Positions 16,749 to 26,173 of a stretch of DNA of 64,000 nucleotides are shown here, piece by piece. Origin of the DNA: Streptomyces sp. DvalAA-43 (GTDB lineage: Bacteria; Actinomycetota; Actinomycetes; Streptomycetales; Streptomycetaceae); assembly GCF_900091725.1 (NCBI RefSeq), contig NZ_FMBW01000044.1, positions 248,001-312,000 of the forward strand, given 5' to 3'. Positions within the stretch are counted from its first letter, which is position 1. Each line of letters opens with the position of its first letter. The position numbers and the translations under genes are program-made. The notes under the pieces were generated by a model that did no database searches, had not been told where the DNA came from, and saw only the letters and a program-made list of their open reading frames with translations.

Positions 16749-17188
16749 CCGACCGCCTTCCGGTGACCCGCGCGCTCGCCGCCCTCGTGGAGAAGACCAC
16801 CGGCCGCCCGTGCGGCATCGGTGAGCTTCCCCGCGTCGAGGGCAAGTCGGGGTGGGAGCCCGCCGCCTCCCCGTACACCGTCCTCGACTCGCTGCCGGCG
16901 GAGTTCGGGGGGCCGCCGCTGTGGGACTGGCACGCGGATGCGGCCTGGTCGTACCAGATCACCTCGGTCGGGGAACGGGGCGATCAGGTCGAGTGGCTGG
17001 CGGACCGCGTGCGCAACGGCGTCGTTGGCCGGACCGATGGTGGGTGGGCCCATGACCTGCTGATTCCCGAAGCCCGTGTGATCGACCGGGAGTTGACCTA
17101 TGACGCAGGCGGCGAGCCCTCGGTGTCGGCGGCAGGCGCTATCGTGTCCTACGTGCAACGGGTCACGATCACCGTGACACCAGCATGA
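16745..17188 (+). CDS. Tail terminator protein
   Basis: 147 residues. It lies between the gp10-like protein and the tail tube gene, which is the normal place for the tail terminator that caps the tube. The sequence (TRALAALVEKTTGRPCGIGELP, DADAAWSYQITSVGERGDQVEWLADRVR-like stretch, and a final VQRVTITVTP strand) fits that family. Read as alpha/beta. Function is inferred mostly from synteny. Confidence 0.65.
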   Translation: MTDRLPVTRALAALVEKTTGRPCGIGELPRVEGKSGWEPAASPYTVLDSLPAEFGGPPLWDWHADAAWSYQITSVGERGDQVEWLADRVRNGVVGRTDGGWAHDLLIPEARVIDRELTYDAGGEPSVSAAGAIVSYVQRVTITVTPA

Positions 17189-17322
17189 AGAATCGTTTCT
17201 TCTGATCCTCACCGCGGAGGCCCGCGCGGACGCTGAGCCCCACCAGGCCAGGCGAACCCCCTTTGATCATCAAGGGGCAGGGCCTCGGCACGGGACGCTG
17301 CCCCAGAAGTGGGAGCGGACCT

Positions 17323-17979
17323 GTGTCCACGAGCACGAAGAAGAACACCCAGACCCGATTTCTGCGGCGCGGCATCTCCAAGATTCTCTGGGTGCCGGAT
17401 CTCAACGATCCGAAGTACCCGAGCCGTCGAGAGATCAACGGTGCCTTCGTCCTGACCGATGCCGTCTCGGACATCGAGGGCTGGGCCCTGGAGAACGACC
17501 CCGTGGAGACCCCGGACATGGGGAGCACGTTCAACTCCTCGATCCCGGGCAACGACAAGGCGGAGAACTCCAGCCTGACGTTCTACGAGGACCGGTTCTC
17601 CGACGCGATCGAGCAGCAGCTCCCCAAGGGCGCGAAGGGCTACGTCGTCCTGCTCCGCAAGGGTGACCTGCCCGGTTCCCGCTCGGTCGACGTCTTCCCC
17701 GTCCAGGTCGCCACCCGCGCCGCGACGTATTCGACCGGTAATGAGGCGGCGAAGTTCAAGGTGGACTTCACGATCACCGACGAGCCGTCGCTCGACCGCC
17801 CCGTGCCGAAGGCGCAGCCCCGTCCGCTGCCGGACGAGGACTGCGACGACGACCACGGTCACGGCCATCACCACGGCGACCACGACGGTGACCACGTCGA
17901 CGTGACCGTGGTCAGCACCACCAAGACGAAGACCGAGACCGAGGCCACGGTCCGCGAGCACGACGCCGACGAGGGCTGA
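17323..17979 (+). CDS. Major tail (tube) protein with His/Asp-rich tail
   Basis: 218 residues from GTG 17,323 (GGGAG at 17,311-17,315). It should polymerise into the tail tube. The pattern TRFLRRGISKILWVPDLND, AFVLTDAVSDIEGWALE, and FNSSIPGNDKAENSSLTFYED is the common actinophage tube protein. The C-terminus is unusual: about residues 175-218 contain a His/Asp/Gly-rich stretch (DHGHGHHHGDHDGDH) followed by a Thr/Lys/Glu segment. Such tails are normally disordered and vary between phages. Confidence 0.85.
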   Translation: MSTSTKKNTQTRFLRRGISKILWVPDLNDPKYPSRREINGAFVLTDAVSDIEGWALENDPVETPDMGSTFNSSIPGNDKAENSSLTFYEDRFSDAIEQQLPKGAKGYVVLLRKGDLPGSRSVDVFPVQVATRAATYSTGNEAAKFKVDFTITDEPSLDRPVPKAQPRPLPDEDCDDDHGHGHHHGDHDGDHVDVTVVSTTKTKTETEATVREHDADEG

Positions 17980-17981
17980 TC

Positions 17982-18536
17982 GTGTCGCGCCCCGCACAGG
18001 CCAAGCGCCCCACCCCCTCCGCCACCCCGGCGGAGGGGGCCTGGGCGGCCAAGATGGACCGCCTCCGCCGTCGGCGCAAGGCGCAGAATCGGCTCCGCGT
18101 CTGCGACGACAACGAGCTGCGCCAGCGGTACGACGAGGCCGAACAGGCCGCTCGCCGTGCTCGGTTCGTTGCCGAGGCCAACCCCGGTGACGAGCTGGCC
18201 GAGCGCCAGGCCGCCGACGCCGAATCGGCGCGCGACCAGGCCCTTGCCGCGCTCGATGCCGCGTCGGAGTTCTTGACCTTCCGCGCCCTGCCGCGCCCGG
18301 TGCTGGAGGACCTGATCTCCGAGCACCCGCCCACTGAGAAGCAGGCGGAGGAGGGGGCGATCTTCAACGCCGACACCTTCCCCGCCGCCCTGGTGGCGGC
18401 GGCCTCCGTGGACGGCATGAGCCGCGAGGAGGCCCAGGAGCTGCTGAACGGCTGGTCGGCGCCGGACGCGAACGCCCTGTGGGATGCGGCCTGGCAGGTC
18501 CAGCAGGAGAGCCGGGTCGAGCTGGGAAAAGGCTGA
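17982..18536 (+). CDS. Tail assembly chaperone, short form (gpG-like)
   Basis: 184 residues. It has a helical, charged N-terminal half (MDRLRRRRKAQNRLRVCDDNELRQRY) and a conserved core ASEFLTFRALPRPVLEDLISEHPP...FNADTFPAALVAAAS, typical of siphovirus tail chaperones that bind the tape measure protein. It ends right after a GGGAAAA slip site, as lambda gpG does. GTG 17,982 starts 2 bases after the tube gene stop. Confidence 0.85.
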   Translation: MSRPAQAKRPTPSATPAEGAWAAKMDRLRRRRKAQNRLRVCDDNELRQRYDEAEQAARRARFVAEANPGDELAERQAADAESARDQALAALDAASEFLTFRALPRPVLEDLISEHPPTEKQAEEGAIFNADTFPAALVAAASVDGMSREEAQELLNGWSAPDANALWDAAWQVQQESRVELGKG

Positions 18537-18877
18537 GCCGTGATGCCGGCCTGCGCGCGGAGCTGGAGCTGTGCGAGCGGTTCCAGATCCCGCACTCGCA
18601 GTTCCTGGGCGGTGACGGCCGCTGGTCCGACCTCGACCGGGCGAAGGCGTTGGCCTGGGCGGACTGGCAGCGGTCGGTGTGCCCGGAGTGCCGCACGCGG
18701 CTGGAGGAGTGGGACCGCACCCGCGGCGGCGACCCCCACGCCTACGTCACCGACACCCTGCGCTGCCCTGGCTGCGAGCTGATCGAGCAGGAGCGCGATC
18801 ACGTCCCCCAGGACCGGTCTGGCTACGGCGTGAAGATCCAGCTCCTCCCGCGCGACCAGTACGAGCCGCGCCCCTGA
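17982..18877 (+). CDS. Tail assembly chaperone, frameshifted long form (gpGT-like)
   Basis: About 298 residues, made by a -1 shift at 18,524-18,530. The first 183 codons are shared with the short form. The added 115 residues start RLSRDAGLRAELELCERF and contain HSQFLGGDGRWSDLDRAKALAWADWQ and two CxxC-like pairs (CPECR, CPGCE). The added part has no start codon or ribosome site of its own, and its frame is open from the slip site, so a frameshift is the simplest explanation. It is the usual T-domain that recruits the tube protein to the tape measure. Confidence 0.8.
18524..18530 (+). promoter_or_regulatory. -1 ribosomal frameshift site GGGAAAA
   Basis: Frame 0 reads CTG GGA AAA GGC TGA, so the heptamer G-GGA-AAA is in register for a tandem slip, and the zero-frame stop follows one codon later. 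The -1 frame continues to 18,877. Confidence 0.85.
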
Positions 18878-18911
18878 TCCACCCCGCACGTATGTAAGGA
18901 GGCCGCCAGCG

Positions 18912-21900
18912 GTGGCCGGGTTCACCCTCACGGTCGCGATGCGCGCCGAGGTCCGCGACCTGATCGCGGGAACCCGTGCTGCCTCCGCACAGATGCGGAC
19001 CCTGGGGGACCGGACCGATGCCGCGAACCGGTCCCTGGCCCGCCTGGACGCCAACGGGGTCCGCCTCGCTTCGCAGTTCGCCGCGCTGAATCGTTCCGCC
19101 CGCGGTGCCGTCGGTGAGCTGAATCGGATTACCGCCCGCGCCGGAGCCGCCCGCGCGGCGCTGCGCTCGGCGGGAGACGACGGCGCCCGGTCGATGTCCC
19201 GTCTCCAGCGGGCGACCGCCGGTGCCGGTCGGCGCGGCGTGTCCGCCACCAACATGCTGGCGGGCGGCGCGCTCGTCCTCGGCACCGGCGAGGTCATCGA
19301 GGAGGGCAACCGCTACCAGCGGCAGATGAACCTCTTCCGCGCGGTGACCGACGCGACCGCCGGACAGATGAAGCGGGCCGCCGACGTTGCCCGTGAACTC
19401 GGCAACGACCTGACGCTGCCCACCTCGACGTCGGCGGACGCCGCCGAGGGCATGGTCGAGTTGAGCAAGGCCGGCTTCCGTGCGGACCAGTCGATCGACT
19501 CCGTACGCGCCTCGCTTCAGCTTGCCGCGGCGGCCGACGTCAACGCCGCCACGTCGGCAAAGTATCTCGGTGACATCATGGATCAGTACGGTCTTGGTGC
19601 TGATCAGGCGTCCCGCGCGGCCGACACCCTCGCCGCGACGGCCAACAACGCTTCGGGCTCGATCACCGACATCTACTACTCGATGCGGTACGCGGGCCCG
19701 GTCGCGAACGCGCTCGGCGTCACCCTCCAGGACACGGCCGCCGCCGTCGGAATGCTCGGCAAGTCCGGCATCCTCGGGCAGACGGCGGGCACGAGCCTGC
19801 GCGGCATTTTCGCTAACCTCTCCGCGCCGACGCCGATCATGAAGGGCGCTCTGCGCGACCTCGGGATCGAAGCCTGGGACGCGCAGGGCCGCTTCAAAGG
19901 CTTGCGCACGGTGATCGAGGGCCTGTCGAAGGCCGAACACTCAATGAACCAGCAGGACTTCGTTGCTGGTGTCACCCGCGCGTTCGGCAAGCCTGCGCTC
20001 AGTGGCGCGGTCGCGCTTGCCCACCAGGGCACCGAGTCCTTCGACGCGCTGTCGATGGCGGTCGAGCAGACCGGCTCGGCCGCCTCCATCACCGCCTCGC
20101 GCGGTGAGGGCCTGGCCGGTGCGATGACCCAACTGCGCACCCAGGCCCGGCAGACCGGCATCGCCCTGTACGAGGGGATGGCCCCCGGCCTGGAGTGGGT
20201 GACCCGACTACTCACCCGGGGGATGTCCGGGGCCACGCCGTACCTGACGACGGCGCTGGAGTACGGGAGGAACATCGCCACCTTGTTCGGCCCGGAGCTG
20301 AAGGCGCAGACGAAGGACGGCCTCAGCGGACTCATCGAGGAGGCCGAACAGCTCGTCGGTCCGCTCAAGGACATCGGCGAGCACTCCCTCGCCACCGGCC
20401 TCAACTTGTTGATCAACGCAGGTCGCACCCTCGGAGACGTCCTGTCGAACGCCGCCGACGGTGCGGAGCCGATCCTGGACGCCGTCTCCGGCCTCGGGGA
20501 GGAAGGCGGCGCGGCGGCCGGGACGCTCGACATCATCGCCACCGTCGCCAACCTCGCGATGGATGCGGTCTCGGGTCTGTCCCTGGTCCTCGTCCCGATC
20601 GGTCACGTCGTCGGCGGTCTGGTCAGCGCATTCAGTGCGCTGCCGGGACCGATCCAGTCCGCCGCCCTGGCCATGCTGCTGTTCCGCCGTGCCCAGCCGG
20701 CGCTGACGAACATGGCGACCACCATGTCCGACCCCGCCCGTTCGGGCATCGCCGCGTTCAACCAACAGATGCGCGTCCAGCAGTCGTTGGCAGCATCCTC
20801 CGGTGTCGCGCTGTCTAGGTACGGCGCGGCATGGGCCGCCGTCCAGGCCCGATCCGGGTTCCTCGGCAACATGACTTCGGCGTTCCGCAGCGCGAACGGT
20901 GCCGGAGTCACCTTCACCGGCACGCTCAACGGAATCGGTAGGGCGGCCGGATCGGGACTGCGGTCCGCTCTCGGCGGCGTCACCAATGCGCTCGGCGGAC
21001 CGTTCGGCGTCGTCATGGCAGGTGTCTCGGTCGGTCTGGGGCTGCTCGCCGCACGGCAGCAGAAGGCCGCCCAGGCTGCGGCCGAGCACCAGCAGCGCGT
21101 CTCCACGCTGACGTCCGCGCTGCGCGAGTCCGGTGGGCAGATCGACAGCAATGTCCGCAACGCGGCAGCCCAGTCCCTGTTGGACACGAAGACGGAACAG
21201 GGCCAGCTCGCCAAGGTCATGGACCAGGCTGGAGTGCCCCTCGCCTCACTCACGGACGCGTACCTCGGGCAGGGCACCTCGCTGGACGCGCTGCAGAAGC
21301 AGCTCCAGGCCACGGCCGACAAGCACAAGGTGTGGAAGGACACCGCCGGAGGCAAGGCGACCGTCCAGGACTACTCCGAGGTCGGCCAGCAGTACAAGGA
21401 CGCCGCCGACGCGCTCGGGTCCGTCAAGGGTGAGATGGCCGGGGCGCTGAAGAACGCCAAGGACCTGGCCAAGGCCACGAAGGGCGCTGGGGACGGCACC
21501 TCGGCGTACGACCGGCTGAAGCAGGCCGTCGGCGGGCTGGCCGACCAGACGGCCGACGCCGACACCCGCACCCGGTCGCTGAAGTCCGCGCTCGATCTGC
21601 TGTCTGGCGGCCAGATCTCCCTCCAGGCCGCCGAGGCCAAGGTGAACTCGGCCGTCCTCGACCTGAAGGACGGCAGCAAGAACGTCGACCGCAGTCAAGG
21701 GTACGGCGGCAAGCAGCTCGTGAACGAGGACAAGACCCTCAACACGACGACCCGGAACGGGCAGGGCCTCTACACCCAGCTCACCGCGCTCTCCGACGCG
21801 GCGGCCGACGCGAGCGTGGCGACCTTCGACCTGGCCCAGCGCAACGGCGAGGACTTGCCGGCCGCGCTCGCGAAGGCCCGCGAGCAGATGAGCCGGGCCC

Positions 21901-23180
21901 GGTCCGAGGCGATCCAGGCCGCCCGCGGCTACGGGCTGACCAAGACCCAGGCCGAAGGCGTCGCGGACAGCCTCGGCCTGCTGCCGTCGAAGGTGTCGCT
22001 GCTGCTCCAGACCAAGGGCATGGACAGCACCCTGGCGAACCTCATCGCCGTACAGGCAGAGTTCCAGCGGCTGCCGAACGCGAAGACGATCAAGGTCGAC
22101 TCGCTGTCCGACGGAGCGCAGAAGAAGCTGAGGAGCCTGGGCTTCACCGTGAAGACGGTGCCCGGTACACGGCAGATCAAGATCAGCGCGCCGACCGCCG
22201 GGGCGAAGAAGAACCTCGACACCCTGATCGACAAGCTCGGCCGCACCCCGAACAGCAAGAACGTGAAGGTCTCCGCGCCGACCGCCGCAGCGATCAAGAG
22301 CCTGGAAGGCGTGCAGGCGAAGATCCGCGCGACGCCCGGTGCGAAGTCCGTCGTCGTACGTGCGCCGACGGCCGAGGCTCGCAAGCAGTTGGAGGCGCTG
22401 GGCTTCAAGATCGAGAAGGTCCCAGGCTCAAAGAACGTGAAGGTCACGCTGCCCACGGGCGGGCCGCGCAAGGCCGCTGACTCCATCCAGGCGCGCATCA
22501 ACGCCCTGCGTGGCAAGGAGGTCACGGTCACCACCCGGCACGTCACGATCTTCGACCAGCTCCGGCAGTCCAACAGCGACACCGCAGATGCCATCCGACG
22601 CCAGGCCGAGGCCCAGGCCCGCGCCGCCAAGAAGCACGCGGACGGCGCGGTCGTCGACTACTACGCGGACGGCGGCGTCACCGGCGGACCGCGCCGCGAG
22701 AAGCACGTCGCGCAGATCGCCCCGGCCGGGAGCTACCGCATATGGGGTGAGCGAGAGACCGGCGGGGAGGCATACGTGCCTTTGGCCGCCGCCAAGCGCG
22801 AGCGCAGCAAGGCGATCGTGGAGACCGTGGTCGACCGGTTCGGCGGCCAGGTCGAGTGGTATGCCAACGGCGGCGTCCGGAACGCCCGCGGCCGCGACTA
22901 CAGCCCGATGCTCGCCAGCTCCTTCAAGAGCGCCCGCAGCGTCGCGGCGATGGCGGGTGTCGTCCGCTCTTTCGACCTGCGCACCGGCAGCGACCATGCC
23001 CGCACCCGCGTGGTCGACGCCCGCGCCGGCGGCCGGGTCCAAGTCGTCGTCGTGCGCGAGCAGCAGCCGCTGATCGGCTCCATGCCGGTCACCGTCTCCG
23101 ACAGCTCCGCCACCCCCGAGCAGATCGGCACCGAGATGATGCGCACCCTGCGCAACGCGCAGCGGGGCGGGAGAGTGTGA
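18912..23180 (+). CDS. Tape measure protein
   Basis: 1422 residues, the longest gene, which sets tail length and forms the DNA channel. AAGGAGG precedes GTG 18,912. The TP901-type core occupies roughly residues 110-310 (RQMNLFRAVTDATAGQMKRAADVARELG, GTSLRGIFANLSAPTP). Two hydrophobic segments occur near 553-590 (LVLVPIGHVVGGLVSAF) and 693-716 (FGVVMAGVSVGLGLLAAR). Residues 1053-1216 hold imperfect beta repeats. The C-terminus has the usual glycine-rich region (YYADGGVTGGP, GGEAYVPLA) and a final alpha-helical end. Confidence 0.93.
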   Translation: MAGFTLTVAMRAEVRDLIAGTRAASAQMRTLGDRTDAANRSLARLDANGVRLASQFAALNRSARGAVGELNRITARAGAARAALRSAGDDGARSMSRLQRATAGAGRRGVSATNMLAGGALVLGTGEVIEEGNRYQRQMNLFRAVTDATAGQMKRAADVARELGNDLTLPTSTSADAAEGMVELSKAGFRADQSIDSVRASLQLAAAADVNAATSAKYLGDIMDQYGLGADQASRAADTLAATANNASGSITDIYYSMRYAGPVANALGVTLQDTAAAVGMLGKSGILGQTAGTSLRGIFANLSAPTPIMKGALRDLGIEAWDAQGRFKGLRTVIEGLSKAEHSMNQQDFVAGVTRAFGKPALSGAVALAHQGTESFDALSMAVEQTGSAASITASRGEGLAGAMTQLRTQARQTGIALYEGMAPGLEWVTRLLTRGMSGATPYLTTALEYGRNIATLFGPELKAQTKDGLSGLIEEAEQLVGPLKDIGEHSLATGLNLLINAGRTLGDVLSNAADGAEPILDAVSGLGEEGGAAAGTLDIIATVANLAMDAVSGLSLVLVPIGHVVGGLVSAFSALPGPIQSAALAMLLFRRAQPALTNMATTMSDPARSGIAAFNQQMRVQQSLAASSGVALSRYGAAWAAVQARSGFLGNMTSAFRSANGAGVTFTGTLNGIGRAAGSGLRSALGGVTNALGGPFGVVMAGVSVGLGLLAARQQKAAQAAAEHQQRVSTLTSALRESGGQIDSNVRNAAAQSLLDTKTEQGQLAKVMDQAGVPLASLTDAYLGQGTSLDALQKQLQATADKHKVWKDTAGGKATVQDYSEVGQQYKDAADALGSVKGEMAGALKNAKDLAKATKGAGDGTSAYDRLKQAVGGLADQTADADTRTRSLKSALDLLSGGQISLQAAEAKVNSAVLDLKDGSKNVDRSQGYGGKQLVNEDKTLNTTTRNGQGLYTQLTALSDAAADASVATFDLAQRNGEDLPAALAKAREQMSRARSEAIQAARGYGLTKTQAEGVADSLGLLPSKVSLLLQTKGMDSTLANLIAVQAEFQRLPNAKTIKVDSLSDGAQKKLRSLGFTVKTVPGTRQIKISAPTAGAKKNLDTLIDKLGRTPNSKNVKVSAPTAAAIKSLEGVQAKIRATPGAKSVVVRAPTAEARKQLEALGFKIEKVPGSKNVKVTLPTGGPRKAADSIQARINALRGKEVTVTTRHVTIFDQLRQSNSDTADAIRRQAEAQARAAKKHADGAVVDYYADGGVTGGPRREKHVAQIAPAGSYRIWGERETGGEAYVPLAAAKRERSKAIVETVVDRFGGQVEWYANGGVRNARGRDYSPMLASSFKSARSVAAMAGVVRSFDLRTGSDHARTRVVDARAGGRVQVVVVREQQPLIGSMPVTVSDSSATPEQIGTEMMRTLRNAQRGGRV
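22070..22560 (+). repeat. Imperfect protein repeats in the tape measure gene
   Basis: About five units of 25-35 residues follow the scheme TPxxKxVKVxAPTxxAxKxLxxLxxKI (for example TPNSKNVKVSAPTAAAIK and TPGAKSVVVRAPTAEARK, then VPGSKNVKVTLPTG). They are repeats at protein level with variable DNA, so they are old rather than recent slippage. Confidence 0.7.
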
Positions 23181-24127
23181 TGACCACAGCACCGAACAAG
23201 AACCCCGAACTGGCCCCGTTTCAGTACGAGATTGGCGGCGTCGTCCTCGGCACCGGCAGTCTCGTCCCGGTCGGGAATATCGAAGGTCTGGGCTCCCCGG
23301 CCACCCGGTCGCAGGATGCCGACAACGCCAACGGCGACGGCACCGCGCCGGGCCGCGACTTCTACGGGCCGCGCCCCCTGCGCTTCGAAGCGGGCATCAA
23401 GACGCCCGGCGACCCGGTGAAGGCCGCCGAGATTCTCGCCCGCCTGGAACGGGCGCTGGACGACCCCGCAGCCCGGACCAACCCGGACGGCCGCCATGTA
23501 CTGCGCGGCCGGTGGCCCGGACACTCAACGCGGCGTCTGTACGGGCGACTTCGCCGTGTGGAGGCCACCAGCTCTGCCACCGCCGTGCACGGGTGGATAC
23601 CCCTGGACATCGAGTTCGTGGGCCTGGACAACCCGCGCTGGTACGACGACGAGCTGTCGACGCTCACGCTCGGCCTCGACCAGGCCGCCCACACGGACAC
23701 CGACCGCACGGTGGACGAGGCGATAGGCGGCCCCGCCGTCTGCCGTCGCACTGCCGACCCGGAGCACCACCCGGCCGACGACCGGCCCGGATGGGTCACC
23801 AACCACGGGGACGCTTCGACGTACCCGAGCTTGCGCGTCCACGGCCCGGTTACCCGGCCACGGATCTGGAACACCGTCACCCGCCGCGTCCTCGAACTCG
23901 ACCTGTCGCTGCGCGAGGGCGAGTGGGTGGAGCTGGAGACCCGGCCCAACACCTGCTGGGCGCTGCGCAACGGCACCGTCAACGTCGCCAACTCCTTGGG
24001 CCCCGCCAGCCGCCTCGATCTGTTCACCCTGCCGCCGGGCCGCTCCGAGATCGCGTGGACCGCGACCGACCCGTCCGGCACCGCGCGCCTCGAGGTGGCG
24101 TGGCGGTCCGCGTACACCACCCTGTGA
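23180..24127 (+). CDS. Distal tail protein (phage tail family)
   Basis: 315 residues, immediately after the tape measure, as is usual for Dit. ATG 23,180 is inside the previous stop (TGATG). The N-terminal half has the tube-like fold pattern (FQYEIGGVVLGTGSLVPVGNIEGL, RPLRFEAGIKTPGDPVKAAEILARLE) and the C-terminal half is beta-rich, ending SGTARLEVAWRSAYTTL. It should form the hub that joins tube and tip. No glycan-binding motif is obvious. Confidence 0.75.
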   Translation: MTTAPNKNPELAPFQYEIGGVVLGTGSLVPVGNIEGLGSPATRSQDADNANGDGTAPGRDFYGPRPLRFEAGIKTPGDPVKAAEILARLERALDDPAARTNPDGRHVLRGRWPGHSTRRLYGRLRRVEATSSATAVHGWIPLDIEFVGLDNPRWYDDELSTLTLGLDQAAHTDTDRTVDEAIGGPAVCRRTADPEHHPADDRPGWVTNHGDASTYPSLRVHGPVTRPRIWNTVTRRVLELDLSLREGEWVELETRPNTCWALRNGTVNVANSLGPASRLDLFTLPPGRSEIAWTATDPSGTARLEVAWRSAYTTL

Positions 24128-24140
24128 ACGGAGAGCACTC

Positions 24141-25067
24141 GTGACGCTGCAACCCCCCATGATGGTGCGCGGGGCCGACCACTCCGCCCGCGCGATGCGC
24201 CTGATGATCCGCGACCTCGCCCGCGGCCGGCAGGGCGTCGCGGAGAGCGAGGACCTGAAGGTCCGGCCCTTGGAGACGCCCGGTCCGGGCGTCCGCGTCG
24301 GTGACGGCTCGGCGCTCATCCACGGTGCCCGCCCGTGGCAGGGGGCCTACACCCAGAGCAACATCGGTGACGCCCGCGTGGACGTCGAGCCGACCGGCCC
24401 GTTCGCGCGCACCGACCTGGTCGTCCTGCGGATCGAGGACCCCGAGTGGGAAGGGGGCCGAGACCCGCGCACCCAGGAGATCGGCTACTTCCACGTCGTC
24501 CAGGGTGTGGCCGCCGACGCCTCCGCCGTACCCGAAGGGATGACCGGCCTCGCCCTGGCCCGGGTCGCGTTGCCGCGCAACACCGCGTCGATCACCGCCG
24601 AGATGATCACCGATCTGCGGCAGGTCGCGAACCCGCGCACCGAGCGCATCCTGCGCACCGTGCACCCGACGAAGACCGAGGAGGTCCCGGGCAAGCACGG
24701 CCAGTGGGCGGCATGGCCGCAGGAAGCCGCCTGGGATCTTGACGTTCCCGCCTGGGCGACGACGGCCACCGTCGTCGTCACGCTGTCTGGGCTGCGCGCG
24801 GAGGCGGGCTCGGTGTACGCCGAGCTGCGCACCCGCCTCGGGGAACGCGCCGCGAAGCCGACCGTTGTCGACGACGACGGGACCACCACCCGCCGCTCCT
24901 CCGCGACCCTGGCCGACACGCTCGCCGTGCCGCCCGCCTACCGCGGCACCCGCCAGCACCTGGCCGTCGAGATCAACCAGAACGACAAGTACGGCGACGG
25001 CAAGCTGACGGTGGCCAAGGGAACGACGGCCGTGCTCGACGTCGCCTTCACGGAAGGACCCGCGTGA
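24141..25067 (+). CDS. Minor tail protein
   Basis: 308 residues. It begins MTLQPPMMVRGADHSARAMRLMIRDLARGRQGV and contains ARTDLVVLRIEDPEWEG. This arrangement is common in actinophage minor tail proteins that lie between Dit and the tail-associated protein. The rest is beta-rich, ending in a jelly-roll-like stretch of about 120 residues. GTG 24,141 has CGGAGAG at 24,129-24,135. Possibly part of the baseplate periphery and host recognition; specificity unknown. Confidence 0.7.
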   Translation: MTLQPPMMVRGADHSARAMRLMIRDLARGRQGVAESEDLKVRPLETPGPGVRVGDGSALIHGARPWQGAYTQSNIGDARVDVEPTGPFARTDLVVLRIEDPEWEGGRDPRTQEIGYFHVVQGVAADASAVPEGMTGLALARVALPRNTASITAEMITDLRQVANPRTERILRTVHPTKTEEVPGKHGQWAAWPQEAAWDLDVPAWATTATVVVTLSGLRAEAGSVYAELRTRLGERAAKPTVVDDDGTTTRRSSATLADTLAVPPAYRGTRQHLAVEINQNDKYGDGKLTVAKGTTAVLDVAFTEGPA

Positions 25068-26173
25068 TGGCCGACTACCGCTACATCGTCGCGCGGGCCT
25101 CGACCGGCGACGTCCTGCACTGGAACCTCCCGCTCGGCGAAGTCGAGTACGGCCCGGAGATATCCGGGCCCGGCTCGCTGAAGGCGACCTTGCCGACCTC
25201 GTTCCGCCGCGCGCTGAGCGACACGCTCGACGCCGGCGACACCGTGCTCCTGGTCGAGCGCGACGCCCGCCTGGACTGGGGCGGGGTCCTGTGGCGCGCC
25301 GAGCCGGAGGGCAACACCCTCCCGGTCGAAGCCTCCGGGTTCACCAGCTACCTGCATAAACGCTTCGACCTGCACGGCAATCTCGACGGCCGCGGCCCGT
25401 ACATCGAAGCCGACCCGTGCCAGGTCATCCGCGACGTGTGGGCGTACGCCCAGGACCAGCCGGACGGTGACCTCGGAGTGGTCGTGGACGACACCAAGTC
25501 GGAGGCGAAGACCGGCACGGCGAAGGACCCGTACACCACGGCCAAGACCGATCCGCGCAACCTTGGCGAGATGGTGGACGAGATGGCCGAGATCGATGAC
25601 GGCCTGGAGTGGTCGGAGACCGTGGCCTGGCGCGGGCGCCGGGCCGAGCGGCGCATTCTCCTCGGCGCGCCGCGCCTCGGCCGGCGGCGCGAGGACCTGA
25701 CGTTCACCACCGGCGCGAACGTCGTCGGCACGCCGCACGTCATCAAGGACGCCGACGCCTACGCCCAGTGGGTGATCGGGCTCGGCGCGGGCGAGGGCAA
25801 GAAGCGCAAGGTCGTCGTGGACGGCGAGCGCAACGGCCGCCTGCGCCTGGAGCACGTCCTGGAGACCAGCGAGAAGGACGAGGCGAAGCTGAAGCAGCGC
25901 ACCCGCCGCGAACGGCTGGCCCGCCAGGTACTCCCTTCGCTGACCGAACTGGAGATCATCGACCACCCCGCGGCCCCGATCCACGCCCTGCGGGTCGGGG
26001 ACGACGTACGCATCCGCCTGTTCGAGCCGCACACCGAGTTCGACGGCTGGTGCCGGATCGTCGGGTGGACCGTACGGCCGGGCGAGGGCGAGACCCCCGA
26101 GCGCGTGACGCTGAAGCTGGAGCGTACGAACAAGCCCGAGGACGAGGCGGGCGACGAAGGAACGGAGCAGTAG
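25067..26173 (+). CDS. Tail-tip protein, ReqiPepy6 gp37-like
   Basis: 368 residues. The N-terminus DYRYIVARASTGDVLHWNLPLGEVEYGPEISGPGSL, the core RRALSDTLDAGDTVLLVERDARLDWGGVLWRAE and the late stretch HALRVGDDVRIRLFEPHTEFDGWCRIVGW match the gp37-like tail proteins of Streptomyces and Rhodococcus phages, equivalent to the tail-associated lysin hub. There is no lytic domain, so a structural hub is likelier. ATG 25,067 overlaps the previous stop; GTG 25,064 is an alternative. Confidence 0.75.
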   Translation: MADYRYIVARASTGDVLHWNLPLGEVEYGPEISGPGSLKATLPTSFRRALSDTLDAGDTVLLVERDARLDWGGVLWRAEPEGNTLPVEASGFTSYLHKRFDLHGNLDGRGPYIEADPCQVIRDVWAYAQDQPDGDLGVVVDDTKSEAKTGTAKDPYTTAKTDPRNLGEMVDEMAEIDDGLEWSETVAWRGRRAERRILLGAPRLGRRREDLTFTTGANVVGTPHVIKDADAYAQWVIGLGAGEGKKRKVVVDGERNGRLRLEHVLETSEKDEAKLKQRTRRERLARQVLPSLTELEIIDHPAAPIHALRVGDDVRIRLFEPHTEFDGWCRIVGWTVRPGEGETPERVTLKLERTNKPEDEAGDEGTEQ

